Shown: positions 23,839-32,723, counted from the stretch's first letter. The stretch is DNA of 51,590 nucleotides from Candidatus Acutalibacter pullistercoris (GCA_019115285.1 DXDU01000010.1:1-51590); one strand, 5' to 3'. Numbers and translations are program-made. Notes: generated by a model from the sequence alone, not told the origin.

Positions 23839-24707
23839 TATCCAAAGGGCCTCTCCCCGGTGAGCCGGGCGAAGTCCCCGGTCTGGAAGCGGCGTATGAG
23901 TTCCAGGGCAAGGTTCTCTGCCTGGTCCATCAGGTCGAAGAAGTTCTGGCTGGAGGGCGGGTCCCCCCAGGGCTGGCGCTGGATGTTGGCGTAGTCCACC
24001 CCGTCGTCCTCGGTGATGGGCACCAGGTGGGAGGTGATCTTCCCGGGCTTTCCCCGCTCCAGCCGCTGGAACACCTGGCGCTTCAGGCCGGTCCTGTCGT
24101 TGAGCAGGGCGAAGACCAGGTGGGCGTCCCGGGTGGCCTGGAGCACCAGGGCCTCGGGCACGTCCTCCCCGTACAGGTCTAGCAGCAGGGCGGCGTACAG
24201 TTTGGCGATCCGCCGCTGCACCCCCTCATTTTTGGGGAACATCCTCTTTAAGTGGACTTCCGAGGGCAGCATCCCCGTCTCCCGCCGGAGGACGATGGCG
24301 TCCAGGGCGGCTTCCACCTCCCCGTGCATGGTGGACTGGGTCTCCCAGGGCCGGGTCTTCCGCAGGTGGGCCGCCAGGTCGTTGACGTAGGGATGGGCGG
24401 TGGAATCCAGGGCGTAATGGCAGACAAAGCCCAGCACATAGGACCGGTAGGCCGGGTCCTTGTGGCGCTCCAGGAAGTTCCGCAGAGACTGAAACGTCTG
24501 GGAGGGCTTTGTCTCGCTGTGGAGCTTGTCCCCGTAGTCCCGCAGGTCCCGGCCCTTCATCCAGGGCAGGTACCGGTGGCAGAACAGGAAGTCCGGCCCC
24601 TGGGCGCCCCAGTAAAAGGGGCACTCCTGGATTCCCTGCCCCTCCTCCTGAGAGAGCCGGGCCAGCACGTTTTTGGCGAAATGATAGTGGGTCAGACAGG
24701 CAGGCAT
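23838..24707 (-). CDS. Zinc-dependent phospholipase C-like protein
   Basis: A 289-aa protein of the zinc-dependent phospholipase C (PF00882-type) helical fold. Visible family features are the N-terminal ACLTHYHFAK with its His, YWGAQGPDFLF with the metal Asp, and VCHYALDSTAHPY followed by HGEVEAALD, which would supply the His and Glu/Asp zinc ligands. There is no signal peptide, so it is predicted cytosolic, unlike secreted clostridial alpha-toxins; homologues of this type are common and uncharacterised in Clostridia. The ATG has AAGGAGG upstream and overlaps the previous gene by 16 bases. Confidence 0.82.
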   Translation of the reverse strand: MPACLTHYHFAKNVLARLSQEEGQGIQECPFYWGAQGPDFLFCHRYLPWMKGRDLRDYGDKLHSETKPSQTFQSLRNFLERHKDPAYRSYVLGFVCHYALDSTAHPYVNDLAAHLRKTRPWETQSTMHGEVEAALDAIVLRRETGMLPSEVHLKRMFPKNEGVQRRIAKLYAALLLDLYGEDVPEALVLQATRDAHLVFALLNDRTGLKRQVFQRLERGKPGKITSHLVPITEDDGVDYANIQRQPWGDPPSSQNFFDLMDQAENLALELIRRFQTGDFARLTGERPFG

Positions 24708-25597
24708 AAGATGTCCTCCTTACAAAGTTCCTCCCAGCTGGGCAGCCAGGGAAAGGGCGATGTCAGGTCCCGAGGCAGCGGGGAGGTAAAAGTCCGGTCC
24801 ATGGCGAGGGCCGGGCAGGTGAGCCGCACCGCGGCGCAGTGCAGCGCCTGCCGGGGGACCCATTCCCTGCTCCCCCCGTACAGGTCGTCCCCCGCCAGGG
24901 GGTGGCCGATCCCCGCCATATGGCAGCGGATCTGGTGGGTCCGGCCTGTTTCCAGGGAAAGGCACAGCAGGGTGTGTCCCCCGCCCTGGGCCAGGGCCCG
25001 CCAGTGAGTCACCGCCCGCTGGCCTGTGCCCGTCACCCGGCGGATCTTGCTCTCTGTCCCCAGGCCTATGGGCTGGTCGATGGTGCCCTCCCCGGCGAGC
25101 TCCCCCTGGCACAGGGCAAGATAGCGCTTCTCTGTTCCCGCCCCCGCGGCGGCCCGGTGCTTTGCCAGCACCAGCACCCCGGAGGTGTCCCGGTCCAGCC
25201 GGTACAGGGGCCGCACCCGGTGGGACTGCCCGGTGCTCTGGTAGTGGTAGGCCACCCGGTTTAATAGGCTGTCCCTGTCGTGGCCCGGGGAGGGATGCAC
25301 CGGCATGGCCGGCGGCTTGTGGACGATGAGGAAGTCCTCATCCTCCCACAGCACGGAAAGCTCCCCCGGCGCCGGCGGGTACTCCATGGGCTCCTTAGGA
25401 AAGGTCAGGGTGAGCAGGTCGTCTTCTTGCAGCAAGTCCACGCTGCGGCAGGCTTCCCCGTTTTTGAGAAGCCCTCCCGGGCTGTGCTTTAGTTCGATCA
25501 CCACGCTGGAGGAAAACCCCAGCCCCCGCCGGAGGTAGTCCTGCACTGTCCGGCCGGCCCACTGCGCCGGGATGCGCCAGCGGAGGACCCGGCTCAA
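24692..25597 (-). CDS. RluA-family pseudouridine synthase
   Basis: A 301-aa RNA pseudouridine synthase. The catalytic Asp is in RPLYRLDRDTSGVLVLAKH; other family segments are FLIVHKPPAMPVHPSPGH and LETGRTHQIRCHMAGIGHPLAGDDLYG. An N-terminal S4-like region (about 1-75) is present. The start is TTG at 25597, whose TTGA overlaps the ispA stop. Target RNA cannot be told from sequence. Confidence 0.92.
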   Translation of the reverse strand: MSRVLRWRIPAQWAGRTVQDYLRRGLGFSSSVVIELKHSPGGLLKNGEACRSVDLLQEDDLLTLTFPKEPMEYPPAPGELSVLWEDEDFLIVHKPPAMPVHPSPGHDRDSLLNRVAYHYQSTGQSHRVRPLYRLDRDTSGVLVLAKHRAAAGAGTEKRYLALCQGELAGEGTIDQPIGLGTESKIRRVTGTGQRAVTHWRALAQGGGHTLLCLSLETGRTHQIRCHMAGIGHPLAGDDLYGGSREWVPRQALHCAAVRLTCPALAMDRTFTSPLPRDLTSPFPWLPSWEELCKEDILCLPV

Positions 25598-26478
25598 GAC
25601 TCCCGCTCCACCAGGGACAGGGCAAACTCCCGCAGGAAGGTGGTGTCTCCCGGGAAGGCCTCCAGGGCGTCCAATGCCTCTTTCGTGTACTGCTCCACCA
25701 GCCGCTGGGCCTCTTCCACCCCCAGTAGAGACACGTAATTCCGCTTATCCCGGGCGGAATCCATCCCCGTGTTCTTCCCCAGTTTGGCGGCGTCCCCCAG
25801 CACGTCCAGCACGTCGTCCCGCAGCTGGAAGGCCATGCCCAGGCCAAAGGCGAACTGCCTGGCGGCCTGAAGCTCCTTCTCTCCCGCGCCGGCGGCGGTG
25901 CAGCCCATGGCGCAGGCCGCGGCGATGAGCGCCACTGTCTTGCCCCGGTCCATCTGGGCCAAAATCTCCAGGGTGACCTCCTTCCCCTCCTGCTCCAGGT
26001 CGATGCACTGGCCGCCCACCATGCCCTGGGCTCCGGCGTACTCCGCCAAGAGCCTGGCCCCGTCCCGGGCGGCGGCAGGGTCCCCCTGGAAGGACAGCCC
26101 CTGCTGGAAGGCCAGGGTGAGCAGACCGTCTCCTGCCAGTAGGGCCATGGCCTCCCCGTAGATCTTGTGGTTCGTAGGCCGGCCCCGGCGCAGGTCGTCA
26201 TCGTCCATGCAGGGCATGTCGTCGTGGATGAGGGAGTAGGTGTGGATCATCTCCACGGCGCAGGCGAAGGGCAGGGCGGACAGGGCCTCTCCCCCGCAGG
26301 CCTCACAAAAGGCCAGAGCGAGGATGGGCCTGATCCGCTTGCCCCCGCTGAGCAGGCTGTACCGCATGGCCTCCCGCACCTTCCCGGAGAGGTCTCCCTC
26401 CCGGGGGGCAGGCAGGGCCTGCTCCAAGGCCTCTTCGATCTTCTGGCGGTACCAGGCCGCCTGTTCCTGTGTGGTCAT
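25594..26478 (-). CDS. ispA: Polyprenyl (farnesyl) diphosphate synthase
   Basis: A 294-aa trans-prenyltransferase that builds farnesyl (C15) or geranylgeranyl (C20) diphosphate from IPP and DMAPP. The first Asp-rich motif is DDMPCMDDDDLRRGRPTNH and the second is FQLRDDVLDVLGD. The genes xseA-xseB-ispA are in their usual order. The ATG at 26478 overlaps the xseB stop by four bases. Product length is not fixed by what I can see. Confidence 0.94.
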   Translation of the reverse strand: MTTQEQAAWYRQKIEEALEQALPAPREGDLSGKVREAMRYSLLSGGKRIRPILALAFCEACGGEALSALPFACAVEMIHTYSLIHDDMPCMDDDDLRRGRPTNHKIYGEAMALLAGDGLLTLAFQQGLSFQGDPAAARDGARLLAEYAGAQGMVGGQCIDLEQEGKEVTLEILAQMDRGKTVALIAAACAMGCTAAGAGEKELQAARQFAFGLGMAFQLRDDVLDVLGDAAKLGKNTGMDSARDKRNYVSLLGVEEAQRLVEQYTKEALDALEAFPGDTTFLREFALSLVERES

Positions 26479-26681
26479 TCCGTCTCCTCCTCCACGGCGG
26501 TGAGCTCCGTCACCTTCTGCTGGGCCTTCTCCAAGATCTGGTAGCACTGGGCCGAGAGCTTGGCCCCTTCCTCAAAGAGCTTCATGGAGTTCTCCAGGGA
26601 CTCCTCCCCCGTCTCCAGCTTCTCCACAATCTGGGAGAGCCTGGCCATCGCTTCCTCAAAGTTCATTTTTTTCGCCGCCAT
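26475..26681 (-). CDS. xseB: Exodeoxyribonuclease VII small subunit
   Basis: A 68-aa helical protein (MNFEEAMARLSQIVEKLETG..., EESLENSMKLFEEGAKL) that binds XseA to form the single-strand-specific exonuclease VII. It overlaps the xseA end by 26 bases. An internal Met (MNFEEAM) could be an alternative start. Confidence 0.95.
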   Translation of the reverse strand: MAAKKMNFEEAMARLSQIVEKLETGEESLENSMKLFEEGAKLSAQCYQILEKAQQKVTELTAVEEETE

Positions 26682-27888
26682 CGCTGCCGCTCCTTTCCAA
26701 CACTTTCGCTGTGGCCTGACCCCGGTTCACCCGAAGGGTCACCACTTCTCCCGGGGTGAGCTCCCCGGCGTCCCGGACCGCCCGGCCCTTCTCGTCCAGC
26801 ACCACGGCGTAGCCCCGGGACAGGACCTTCAAGGGGCTCAGGGCGTCCAGCTTCTCGGCGTACAGGGAGAGCTTGCCCCGCCCTTCCTCCACCTGGCGGG
26901 CCATGGCGTTTTTCAGGTTCTCGTCCAGGTGAGCCAGCCGCTGCCAATGCCCTGAAAGGAACCCGTCCGCCTGGCCCAGGGGGGAATTCTCCACCAAAAT
27001 GTCCACCGCCTGGCGAAGGGCCGCCACGGTGTCCGCCGCCTGCTGTCGGAAGTACCGGTTGAGGGACAGGAACCTGGGCAGCAGCTCCTCCCGGTCGGGG
27101 GTGCACAGCTCCGCCGCGGCGCTGGGGGTGGGGGCCCGCAGGTCGGCGGCGAAGTCGCAGATGGTGAAGTCCGTCTCGTGGCCCACCGCCGACACCACCG
27201 GGATCTGGGAAGCCGCCACGGCACGGGCCAGGCCTTCGTCGTTAAAGGCCCACAGGTCCTCCAGGGAGCCCCCTCCCCGGCCTAAAATAATCACGTCGCA
27301 GGCGTTTTTCCGGTTCAGCTCCCGCACCGCCTGGATGAGCTGTGCGGGGGCTCCCTCCCCCTGGACCAGCACCGGGCACAGGATAATCTGGGCTGCGGGC
27401 CAGCGCCTGGCGGTGATCTGCAGGATGTCCCGCACCGCCGCCCCTGTGGGCGAGGTGACCACCCCGATGGACGCCGGATACCGGGGAATGGGGCGCTTCC
27501 TGTCCTGGTCGAAAAGCCCTTCCTGCGCCAGCTTTTCCTTGAGCTGCTCGTAGGCAAGGCTCAAAGCCCCCACGCCGTCGGGCTGCATGTCCTCGGCGTA
27601 GAGCTGGTACTGGCCGGTGGGCTCGTACACAGAGACCCTTCCCCGGATGATGACCTTCATCCCGTCCCCCGGCCGAAAGCGCAGCCGCCGGGCGGCGGAG
27701 GAGAACATCACCGCCTTGAGCACCGACTTCTCGTCCTTCAAAGAGAAGTACAGGTGCCCCGACCGGTAATGGTCTGTGAAGTTGGAGATCTCCCCGGTGA
27801 CCAGCACGTCCGAAAGCCTGCCGTCCCCCTCGATGAGGGACTTGAGAAAGAAGTTCACCTGAGAGACGGTGAGAATGGAAGATGTCAT
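26656..27888 (-). CDS. xseA: Exodeoxyribonuclease VII large subunit
   Basis: A 410-aa catalytic subunit. The N-terminal OB-fold (LTVSQVNFFLKSLIEGDGRL, about 1-100) is followed by the catalytic core with RGGGSLEDLWAFNDEGLARA and VGHETDFTICDFAADLRAPTPSAAAE, and a C-terminal helical region. The ATG at 27888 overlaps the preceding stop (ATGA). Length is typical. Confidence 0.96.
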   Translation of the reverse strand: MTSSILTVSQVNFFLKSLIEGDGRLSDVLVTGEISNFTDHYRSGHLYFSLKDEKSVLKAVMFSSAARRLRFRPGDGMKVIIRGRVSVYEPTGQYQLYAEDMQPDGVGALSLAYEQLKEKLAQEGLFDQDRKRPIPRYPASIGVVTSPTGAAVRDILQITARRWPAAQIILCPVLVQGEGAPAQLIQAVRELNRKNACDVIILGRGGGSLEDLWAFNDEGLARAVAASQIPVVSAVGHETDFTICDFAADLRAPTPSAAAELCTPDREELLPRFLSLNRYFRQQAADTVAALRQAVDILVENSPLGQADGFLSGHWQRLAHLDENLKNAMARQVEEGRGKLSLYAEKLDALSPLKVLSRGYAVVLDEKGRAVRDAGELTPGEVVTLRVNRGQATAKVLERSGSDGGEKNEL

Positions 27889-28817
27889 GAGCCAAACCTC
27901 TTTTTCCAGGCCAGGATCGCCGCCCCGGCCCCGTTGTCCGAGGAGAATTCTGGGGCGGCGAAGGCCGCGCCGTACTTCTCCCCCAGCTTCTCCCGGAGGA
28001 TGGAGTTGGAGCACACCCCGCCGGAGAACACCACCGGCCGGGGGCCGTACTCCAAAAGGAGCTTTTCGCACATGGCGTCCAGGGTCTTTAAGATCCACTC
28101 CAGGCAGGTGCGGGCCACCTCCGCCTTGGTGTGGCCCGCTTCCCAGAGCTTCCTGCACTGGTTCTCCACCCCGGACAGGGAGCAGTCAAGGCCCTTGAGC
28201 ACCGCCTTGGCGGAAACCGGGCCCTCCCACTGGAGGGCCTCCCGCTCCAGGGCCGGGCCGCAAGGGAAGGAGAGCCCCAGCATGACCCCCACCCGGTCCA
28301 CGGCTTGTCCGGCTTTCAGATCCAGGGACCCCGCCGCCCTTCTGGGCAGGGGGATGCCGTCGGGGCCGGGCTCCACCAGTAAGGCCTCGGTGGTGCCCCC
28401 GGACACGTGAAAGGCCAGAAAGGGCAGCTCCAGCAGATCCAGCCGCCCGGCGGAGTACAGCGCCGCCGCCAGGTGACCCTGCTGGTGGGAGAACTCCTCC
28501 ACCGGCGCCCCCCAGGCCTGTCCCAGGGAGCGGGCGAAGCCCTTTCCCACCAGGAAGCAGGGCATGTAAGAGCCCTCCTCCGTGGTGGGGGTGACGGACA
28601 CCCCGATGGCCTGTGCCGGGCCCAGAGAGAGAGCGGGCTCCAGCACCTGGGGCAGCTGCCGCACGTGGTGGAACACCGCGTCGCTCTGGCGCAGGCCCCG
28701 CTCCCCGGGCTTGACCGGCAGGAGCATCTTCTCGTTTCGCACCACCCTTCCGCCCTGGAAGACCCCGGCGGAGGTGGTGTAGTTGCTGGTGTCTATGCCC
28801 AGGCAGCGCTCATTCAC
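27885..28817 (-). CDS. TsaD/Kae1-like protein (paralogue of the t6A enzyme)
   Basis: A 310-aa ASKHA-fold protein related to TsaD, the threonylcarbamoyl-transferase of t6A tRNA modification, but diverged. It keeps an N-terminal [14 protein letters not shown] (TsaD has ETSCDET), the metal HxxxH as HQQGH, a GG-T loop [10 protein letters not shown] (TsaD has SGGHT), [15 protein letters not shown], and the C-terminal metal Asp in FSSDNGAG. Canonical TsaD is presumably elsewhere on the chromosome. It lies between nusB and xseA, overlapping both. Function is unknown; it may act on another substrate or be a regulator. Confidence 0.75.
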   Translation of the reverse strand: MNERCLGIDTSNYTTSAGVFQGGRVVRNEKMLLPVKPGERGLRQSDAVFHHVRQLPQVLEPALSLGPAQAIGVSVTPTTEEGSYMPCFLVGKGFARSLGQAWGAPVEEFSHQQGHLAAALYSAGRLDLLELPFLAFHVSGGTTEALLVEPGPDGIPLPRRAAGSLDLKAGQAVDRVGVMLGLSFPCGPALEREALQWEGPVSAKAVLKGLDCSLSGVENQCRKLWEAGHTKAEVARTCLEWILKTLDAMCEKLLLEYGPRPVVFSGGVCSNSILREKLGEKYGAAFAAPEFSSDNGAGAAILAWKKRFGS

Positions 28818-29229
28818 CGCTGTTCTCCCGGGGGGCGCAGTGGGCCTTGGCCACAGAGGCCAGCACCCCGTTGACGTAAGAGGCGTCGTCCTTGCCGCCG
28901 TAGGTCTTGGCCAGCTCTACCGCCTCGTTGATGGACACGCTGGGAGGGATGGTGTCGTCGTAGAGCAGCTCGTACACCGCCAGCCGCAGCAGGGCCAGGG
29001 TGACTTTGGACAGCCGGGTCAGGCTCCAGCCCCGGATGTTCTCCCCGATCACCTTGTCGATGTTCCCCTGGTTTCGTTCAGCCCCCAGGGCCGCCTCCTC
29101 GGCGTAGGAGCCGGGCACAAAGTCCCGAGCCTCCTGGGCGGACTGGAGGATCTCCTCCATGGGAGCGCCTCCCACGGCCTGCTCAAACAGCAGGCAGAAG
29201 GCCTGTTCTCTCGCTTGTCTTCTGGTCAT
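28810..29229 (-). CDS. nusB: Transcription antitermination factor NusB
   Basis: A 139-aa all-helical protein that binds boxA RNA with NusE (S10) in rRNA antitermination. Signatures are [32 protein letters not shown] and [13 protein letters not shown]. The ATG has AGAGGAAG upstream. It heads the operon nusB-tsaD-like-xseA-xseB-ispA-rluA-phospholipase. Confidence 0.95.
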   Translation of the reverse strand: MTRRQAREQAFCLLFEQAVGGAPMEEILQSAQEARDFVPGSYAEEAALGAERNQGNIDKVIGENIRGWSLTRLSKVTLALLRLAVYELLYDDTIPPSVSINEAVELAKTYGGKDDASYVNGVLASVAKAHCAPRENSGE

Positions 29230-29266
29230 TCCCGCACTTCCTCTCTTTCTAAAAGGGCCGCGAAAG

Positions 29267-29297
29267 GGAAAAAGCCCGCCGCGAATGTGCGGCGAGC
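29267..29297 (-). terminator. Intrinsic terminator (spoIIIA end and/or nusB leader attenuator)
   Basis: A 9-bp stem GCTCGCCGC/GCGGCGGGC (one G-T pair) with loop ACATTC, followed on the minus strand by TTTTT. It lies downstream of spoIIIAH but also downstream of the likely nusB promoter (29364-29391), so it would interrupt the nusB leader. Confidence 0.75.
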
Positions 29298-29363
29298 CTG
29301 CTTCTTCCCAAGGGTTCCTGCAATTTTCAAGCTTCGCCGCGGCCCACCGGTCGCTATGAAGCT

Positions 29364-29391
29364 ATTATACCACAAGTTCCCAGCAAAACAA
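29364..29391 (-). promoter_or_regulatory. Likely sigma-A promoter for the nusB operon
   Basis: Minus strand: TTGTTT (29386-29391), a 16-base spacer, TATAAT (29364-29369), immediately after the spoIIIAH stop codon. The -10 is perfect, the spacer slightly short. Confidence 0.65.
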
Positions 29392-29952
29392 CTACTTTGT
29401 GCCAACGATCTTGATTTTATCCGCGGTAAAGCCGGTCTGCTCCACCACCGCCTCCTGGACGATAAGCACGTCGGCGCTGGTGAGCTCCCCCGCCACCACC
29501 ACGGTGCACTTCTCCCCGGAGATGGCGGCCACGCTGTCCTCATAGCCCTTGGCGGCCAGCAGGTTCTCCACATTGGTTTCCCGCAGGATGTTCTGGGCCA
29601 GGGCGGAGGCCTCTTCCACGGCGGTTTGCTTCGCCTGGGGATCGGACTCCACCCCTTCCAGCACCTGGTCTAACAGCTCCGTGGCCTGGTCCCTGGCGTT
29701 CTGCCGGTCCAGCCGGACCTGGGACAGCACATCCTCGCTCCCACTCTGGGAAGCCTCGCTTTCCACCGTGTCGTTGACGGTCTCCACGTAGGCATTGTTC
29801 ACCAGCTGGGCCGCCCCCAGCTGGCTGGAGGGGTCCTCTTCCTCCTCCAGGGGGAGCTGGCCCGTCCCCGCGAACTGCCAGTTGAGATAGACCGCGGCCC
29901 CCAGCGCCAGGATCATGGAAGCCAGGACCAGCTGTTTTCTCCCGATCTTCAT
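29392..29952 (-). CDS. spoIIIAH: Stage III sporulation protein AH
   Basis: A 186-aa mother-cell membrane protein with one N-terminal membrane segment (KQLVLASMILALGAAVYLNW), an acidic low-complexity linker and a C-terminal domain of the ring-building (YscJ/FliF-like) fold (about 95-186, GEKCTVVVAGELTSADVLIV). It binds forespore SpoIIQ to form the channel between the two cells. It is the last gene of the spoIIIA operon; a terminator follows at 29267-29297. Confidence 0.95.
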   Translation of the reverse strand: MKIGRKQLVLASMILALGAAVYLNWQFAGTGQLPLEEEEDPSSQLGAAQLVNNAYVETVNDTVESEASQSGSEDVLSQVRLDRQNARDQATELLDQVLEGVESDPQAKQTAVEEASALAQNILRETNVENLLAAKGYEDSVAAISGEKCTVVVAGELTSADVLIVQEAVVEQTGFTADKIKIVGTK

Positions 29953-29977
29953 TGTCAGTACCTCCTGTTGTGTGATG

Positions 29978-30508
29978 TTACCCTGCTTCCGTCACAAGGA
30001 CCCTGGTGGAGGGCAGGTCCAGGGCGGTGCGCACAGCCATGGTCAGCCGCTCTTGAAACTGGGCCTCCCCGCCCCGGGCGCTGACGATTACCACCCCTTT
30101 GATCTGGGGGCTTCCCTGGGTGATCTCCAAGGCATGCTGGTTCCCCTCCCGGTCCTTGAGGATCACATGGCCTGTCTGGGAGGAGCTGTCCTCCTCCCCC
30201 TCCCTGGTCTGGGCGCTGTGGGAGCTGTCCTGGGCGTAGACGTGCTCTCCCTGGTCCTCCAGGGTGACCAGAACCTGGGGGGACTCCTCCCCGGTGATGG
30301 CCCGTACCAGTGCCCGAAGGTCCTCCTCCAGCTCCTCCCGGTAGGCAGCCCCATCCTCCTGGGGAGCGTCCCCTTCCTCCTGGGGCGCGGGAGAGCTGTC
30401 CCACAGGCTGCCGGCGCAGAGCAGGGCGATGCCGCAGATCCCCAACAGCACGGCCGCCTTCCCCAGAGGGAGCTTCTTCCCCCACCCCAGCAGCGTCTCT
30501 TTCTTCAA
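29978..30508 (-). CDS. spoIIIAG: Stage III sporulation protein AG
   Basis: A 176-aa protein with an N-terminal membrane segment (AAVLLGICGIALLCAGSLW) and a C-terminal ring-building domain (about 60-176, QVLVTLEDQGEHVYAQ...). SpoIIIAG forms the large ring of the sporulation channel. The chosen start is TTG at 30508 (LKKETLL), since the SD AGGGGGTG lies about six bases before it; a GTG at 30517 is the alternative. An acidic Glu/Asp/Pro insert (about 45-65) is typical of the clostridial form. Confidence 0.92.
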   Translation of the reverse strand: MKKETLLGWGKKLPLGKAAVLLGICGIALLCAGSLWDSSPAPQEEGDAPQEDGAAYREELEEDLRALVRAITGEESPQVLVTLEDQGEHVYAQDSSHSAQTREGEEDSSSQTGHVILKDREGNQHALEITQGSPQIKGVVIVSARGGEAQFQERLTMAVRTALDLPSTRVLVTEAG

Positions 30509-30509
30509 G

Positions 30510-30980
30510 CTACCCACCCCCTGTCTGGGTGCGGATCGAAAGCTCCTCCCCCAGCACCCCCCGGAGCAGGGCCAGGGCCCGCTCCTCCTGGGAGGGGTAG
30601 GCAAACCAAAGCTCCACCCCGGTACATTCTATGCCGCCCTCCTCTCCAATATCTGTCTCCACCTGGATTTTTTCCGCGGTCACGCCGCCCGCCTCCAGCA
30701 GCCCCAAAAGGGAGCGTTCCAGCTCCTCCTCCACGGCGGCCTGGGTCTCCTCCTCCACGAAAGAGCGCAGCTCCTGGCCGGCGGCCTCCCCCTGGGCCTG
30801 GGGCAGCTCCAGGTCCCACTCCCCGGTAAACAGCGCCCCCACCAGCCCTAAGAGCACCACCAGCACCGCCAGGCCCCGGGCAAAGGCCAGGGTCTTGTCC
30901 TCCTCCCACAGCCGGGTGACAAGCTCCGACCCCACAAGGAACAGACACGCCGCCCCGGCGGCTTCCAGCACGTCACTCAT
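30510..30980 (-). CDS. spoIIIAF: Stage III sporulation protein AF
   Basis: A 156-aa protein with two N-terminal membrane segments (AAGAACLFLVGSELV and GLAVLVVLLGLVGALF) and a soluble C-terminal domain with the ring-building fold (IQVETDIGEEGGIECTGVEL). The start is ATG at 30980, overlapping the spoIIIAE stop by four bases. The stop TAG lies two bases before the spoIIIAG TTG. Confidence 0.92.
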   Translation of the reverse strand: MSDVLEAAGAACLFLVGSELVTRLWEEDKTLAFARGLAVLVVLLGLVGALFTGEWDLELPQAQGEAAGQELRSFVEEETQAAVEEELERSLLGLLEAGGVTAEKIQVETDIGEEGGIECTGVELWFAYPSQEERALALLRGVLGEELSIRTQTGGG

Positions 30981-32089
30981 AAGCTTCCTTTCACAAAGAG
31001 CACCACCGCCGCCGTCACCACCGTGACACAGAAGATGCTGCACAGCACCGCCAGGGCCATTTTGGCGGCGCTGCCCAAAGCCCCCAGCAGCCCAGAGAGC
31101 TTAGGCACTTCCAGCAGGTCCCCGGCGATCTGCCCCAGGGTGCACACGGAGATCCACATTCCCGCCTGTATCATGGCCGGGGCGAACAGGCACAGCGCCG
31201 CCAAAATTCCAAAGGCGCCCACCCCGGACTTCACCAGCAGCAGGCTGCTCTGGATGGCCCCCACCGCGTCTCCCAATGCCCCGCCCACAATGGGGATGGC
31301 GGAGGAGGCCAGAAGCTTTGCCGTCTTCCCCGAGGCCGCGTCCACCTGGGCGTTGAGGGCCGTCTGGATGGACAGCAGCCCGGAGTACAGGGTGACAGAG
31401 GCCGCCAGGGTCCACTTGGCCGCGCCGTACAGGCTGGAGGTGAATTTCCCCAGTTTGGCGGAGGAGACGCTGCAGGCCAGGGACAAGGCCAGAAACACCC
31501 GGAGCAGGGGCAGCACAAAGCCGTTTACCAGCAGGGGAATTCCATTGCCCGCGGCCAGGGGGAGAAAGCTGTAAGAGGCCCCGGTGACGGAGGCGCCTCC
31601 CGCCAGGAGCAGCCCGGCGTACACGGGAACGCTGGCCGCCAAAAAGGCCGAGGCGCTTTGGGCCAGGGCCTCCACCTGCCGGAGCAGCCCCAGCAGAGGC
31701 TCCAGCAGCAGGACGGCGCAGGCCAGGCTTCCCACCAGGGGCGCGGTCTCCCCCAGGTGCTTCCCCTCAAAGCAGCCCGCCAGCCGGCACAGCACCGCCA
31801 CCGCCACCACGCCCGCCAACGCCCGGAAGGGCTCCCCCAGTTGCTCTCTCGTCCACTGGGAGAGCCCTTGCCACAGGCCGGTAAGCTCCAGGTCTCCCCC
31901 CACCATGGCTCCCTCCACCCCGGCCCAGGAGAGCATCTCTTTGGTGTCCCCGTCCAGGCTGTCGTACAGAGACTGGGCCCCGCTCCTCTCGTAGAGATCG
32001 TCTTCCTCCGCCGCCATGGCCCTGCTCCCCGGCAGGAGCAGGCACAGGGCCACAAGGAGCAGGACCGCCGCCTTTTTCCCACCGGACAC
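30977..32089 (-). CDS. spoIIIAE: Stage III sporulation protein AE
   Basis: A 370-aa polytopic membrane protein, the probable membrane core of the SpoIIIA channel. It has a cleavable-type signal sequence (KKAAVLLLVALCLLLPGSRAM) and many hydrophobic segments after about residue 90. The start is uncertain: GTG at 32089 has AGGGGGTG five to six bases upstream and is chosen; GTG at 32095 is the alternative. Both lie just inside the spoIIIAD end. Confidence 0.93.
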   Translation of the reverse strand: MSGGKKAAVLLLVALCLLLPGSRAMAAEEDDLYERSGAQSLYDSLDGDTKEMLSWAGVEGAMVGGDLELTGLWQGLSQWTREQLGEPFRALAGVVAVAVLCRLAGCFEGKHLGETAPLVGSLACAVLLLEPLLGLLRQVEALAQSASAFLAASVPVYAGLLLAGGASVTGASYSFLPLAAGNGIPLLVNGFVLPLLRVFLALSLACSVSSAKLGKFTSSLYGAAKWTLAASVTLYSGLLSIQTALNAQVDAASGKTAKLLASSAIPIVGGALGDAVGAIQSSLLLVKSGVGAFGILAALCLFAPAMIQAGMWISVCTLGQIAGDLLEVPKLSGLLGALGSAAKMALAVLCSIFCVTVVTAAVVLFVKGSL

Positions 32090-32103
32090 AGGCACACCCC
32101 CTC

Positions 32104-32502
32104 TCAAAGCTGCAGCAAAGTCTCGAGCCACTGAAGCAGCTGCTGGAACAGGGGCAGCGCCGCCCAGAGGATCCCCAGTTTGGCCGCCAGCTCCACGCCC
32201 CAGGCCAGGGAGTTCTCTCCCCCGTCCCGGCACAGCTGTCCGGTGAACTGTCCCCCCAGGCCGATACCCACCGCCTTGAGCAGCACGGCAAAGCACTCCC
32301 CCGGCAGGCCGCTGTGGCCGGAAAAGGTCTCCAACTGGCGGAACAGGGGCTGGGCCTTGTCAAGGGCCCCCAGCAGCAGGACCACCGCCGCCGTGGCGGT
32401 CATCAGCAGGGCGGTCTCTTTGCTGCCCCGCTTTACCAGGGCCGCCAGCAGGCAGACGCACACCGCGCAGGCCCCCCAGGCAAAGACTTCCATTCCCGTC
32501 AT
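32104..32502 (-). CDS. spoIIIAD: Stage III sporulation protein AD
   Basis: A 132-aa membrane protein with about four hydrophobic segments, including ALLMTATAAVVLLLGALDKA. It resembles the SpoIIIAC/AD small-membrane family, FliQ-like components of the channel. ATG at 32502 overlaps the spoIIIAC stop (ATGA); ATG at 32493 is an alternative. Confidence 0.93.
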   Translation of the reverse strand: MTGMEVFAWGACAVCVCLLAALVKRGSKETALLMTATAAVVLLLGALDKAQPLFRQLETFSGHSGLPGECFAVLLKAVGIGLGGQFTGQLCRDGGENSLAWGVELAAKLGILWAALPLFQQLLQWLETLLQL

Positions 32503-32693
32503 AGGCCGAAGATGGTCTTGATGGTCTGAAACAGGTCGTTGATCTGGTCCACGATCATCATCAGCACCACGATGAGCCCCGCCAGGGTGGTCATCATGGC
32601 CTGCTCCTCCCTGCCCGAGCGCACCAGCAGCTGGTTGAGCACCGCCACGATAATGCCGATGGCGGCAATGCGAAAGATCAGATCCACGTCCAA
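32499..32693 (-). CDS. spoIIIAC: Stage III sporulation protein AC
   Basis: A 64-aa protein of two membrane helices (IFRIAAIGIIVAVLNQLL and MMTTLAGLIVVLMMIVDQIN), with the RSGREE loop between. The start is TTG at 32693 (MDVDLIF), nine bases after AAGGAAGGG. It is a FliQ-like subunit of the sporulation channel. Confidence 0.95.
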   Translation of the reverse strand: MDVDLIFRIAAIGIIVAVLNQLLVRSGREEQAMMTTLAGLIVVLMMIVDQINDLFQTIKTIFGL

Positions 32694-32723
32694 AGCGCTT
32701 TCCCTTCCTTTCTCTCCGGCCTG

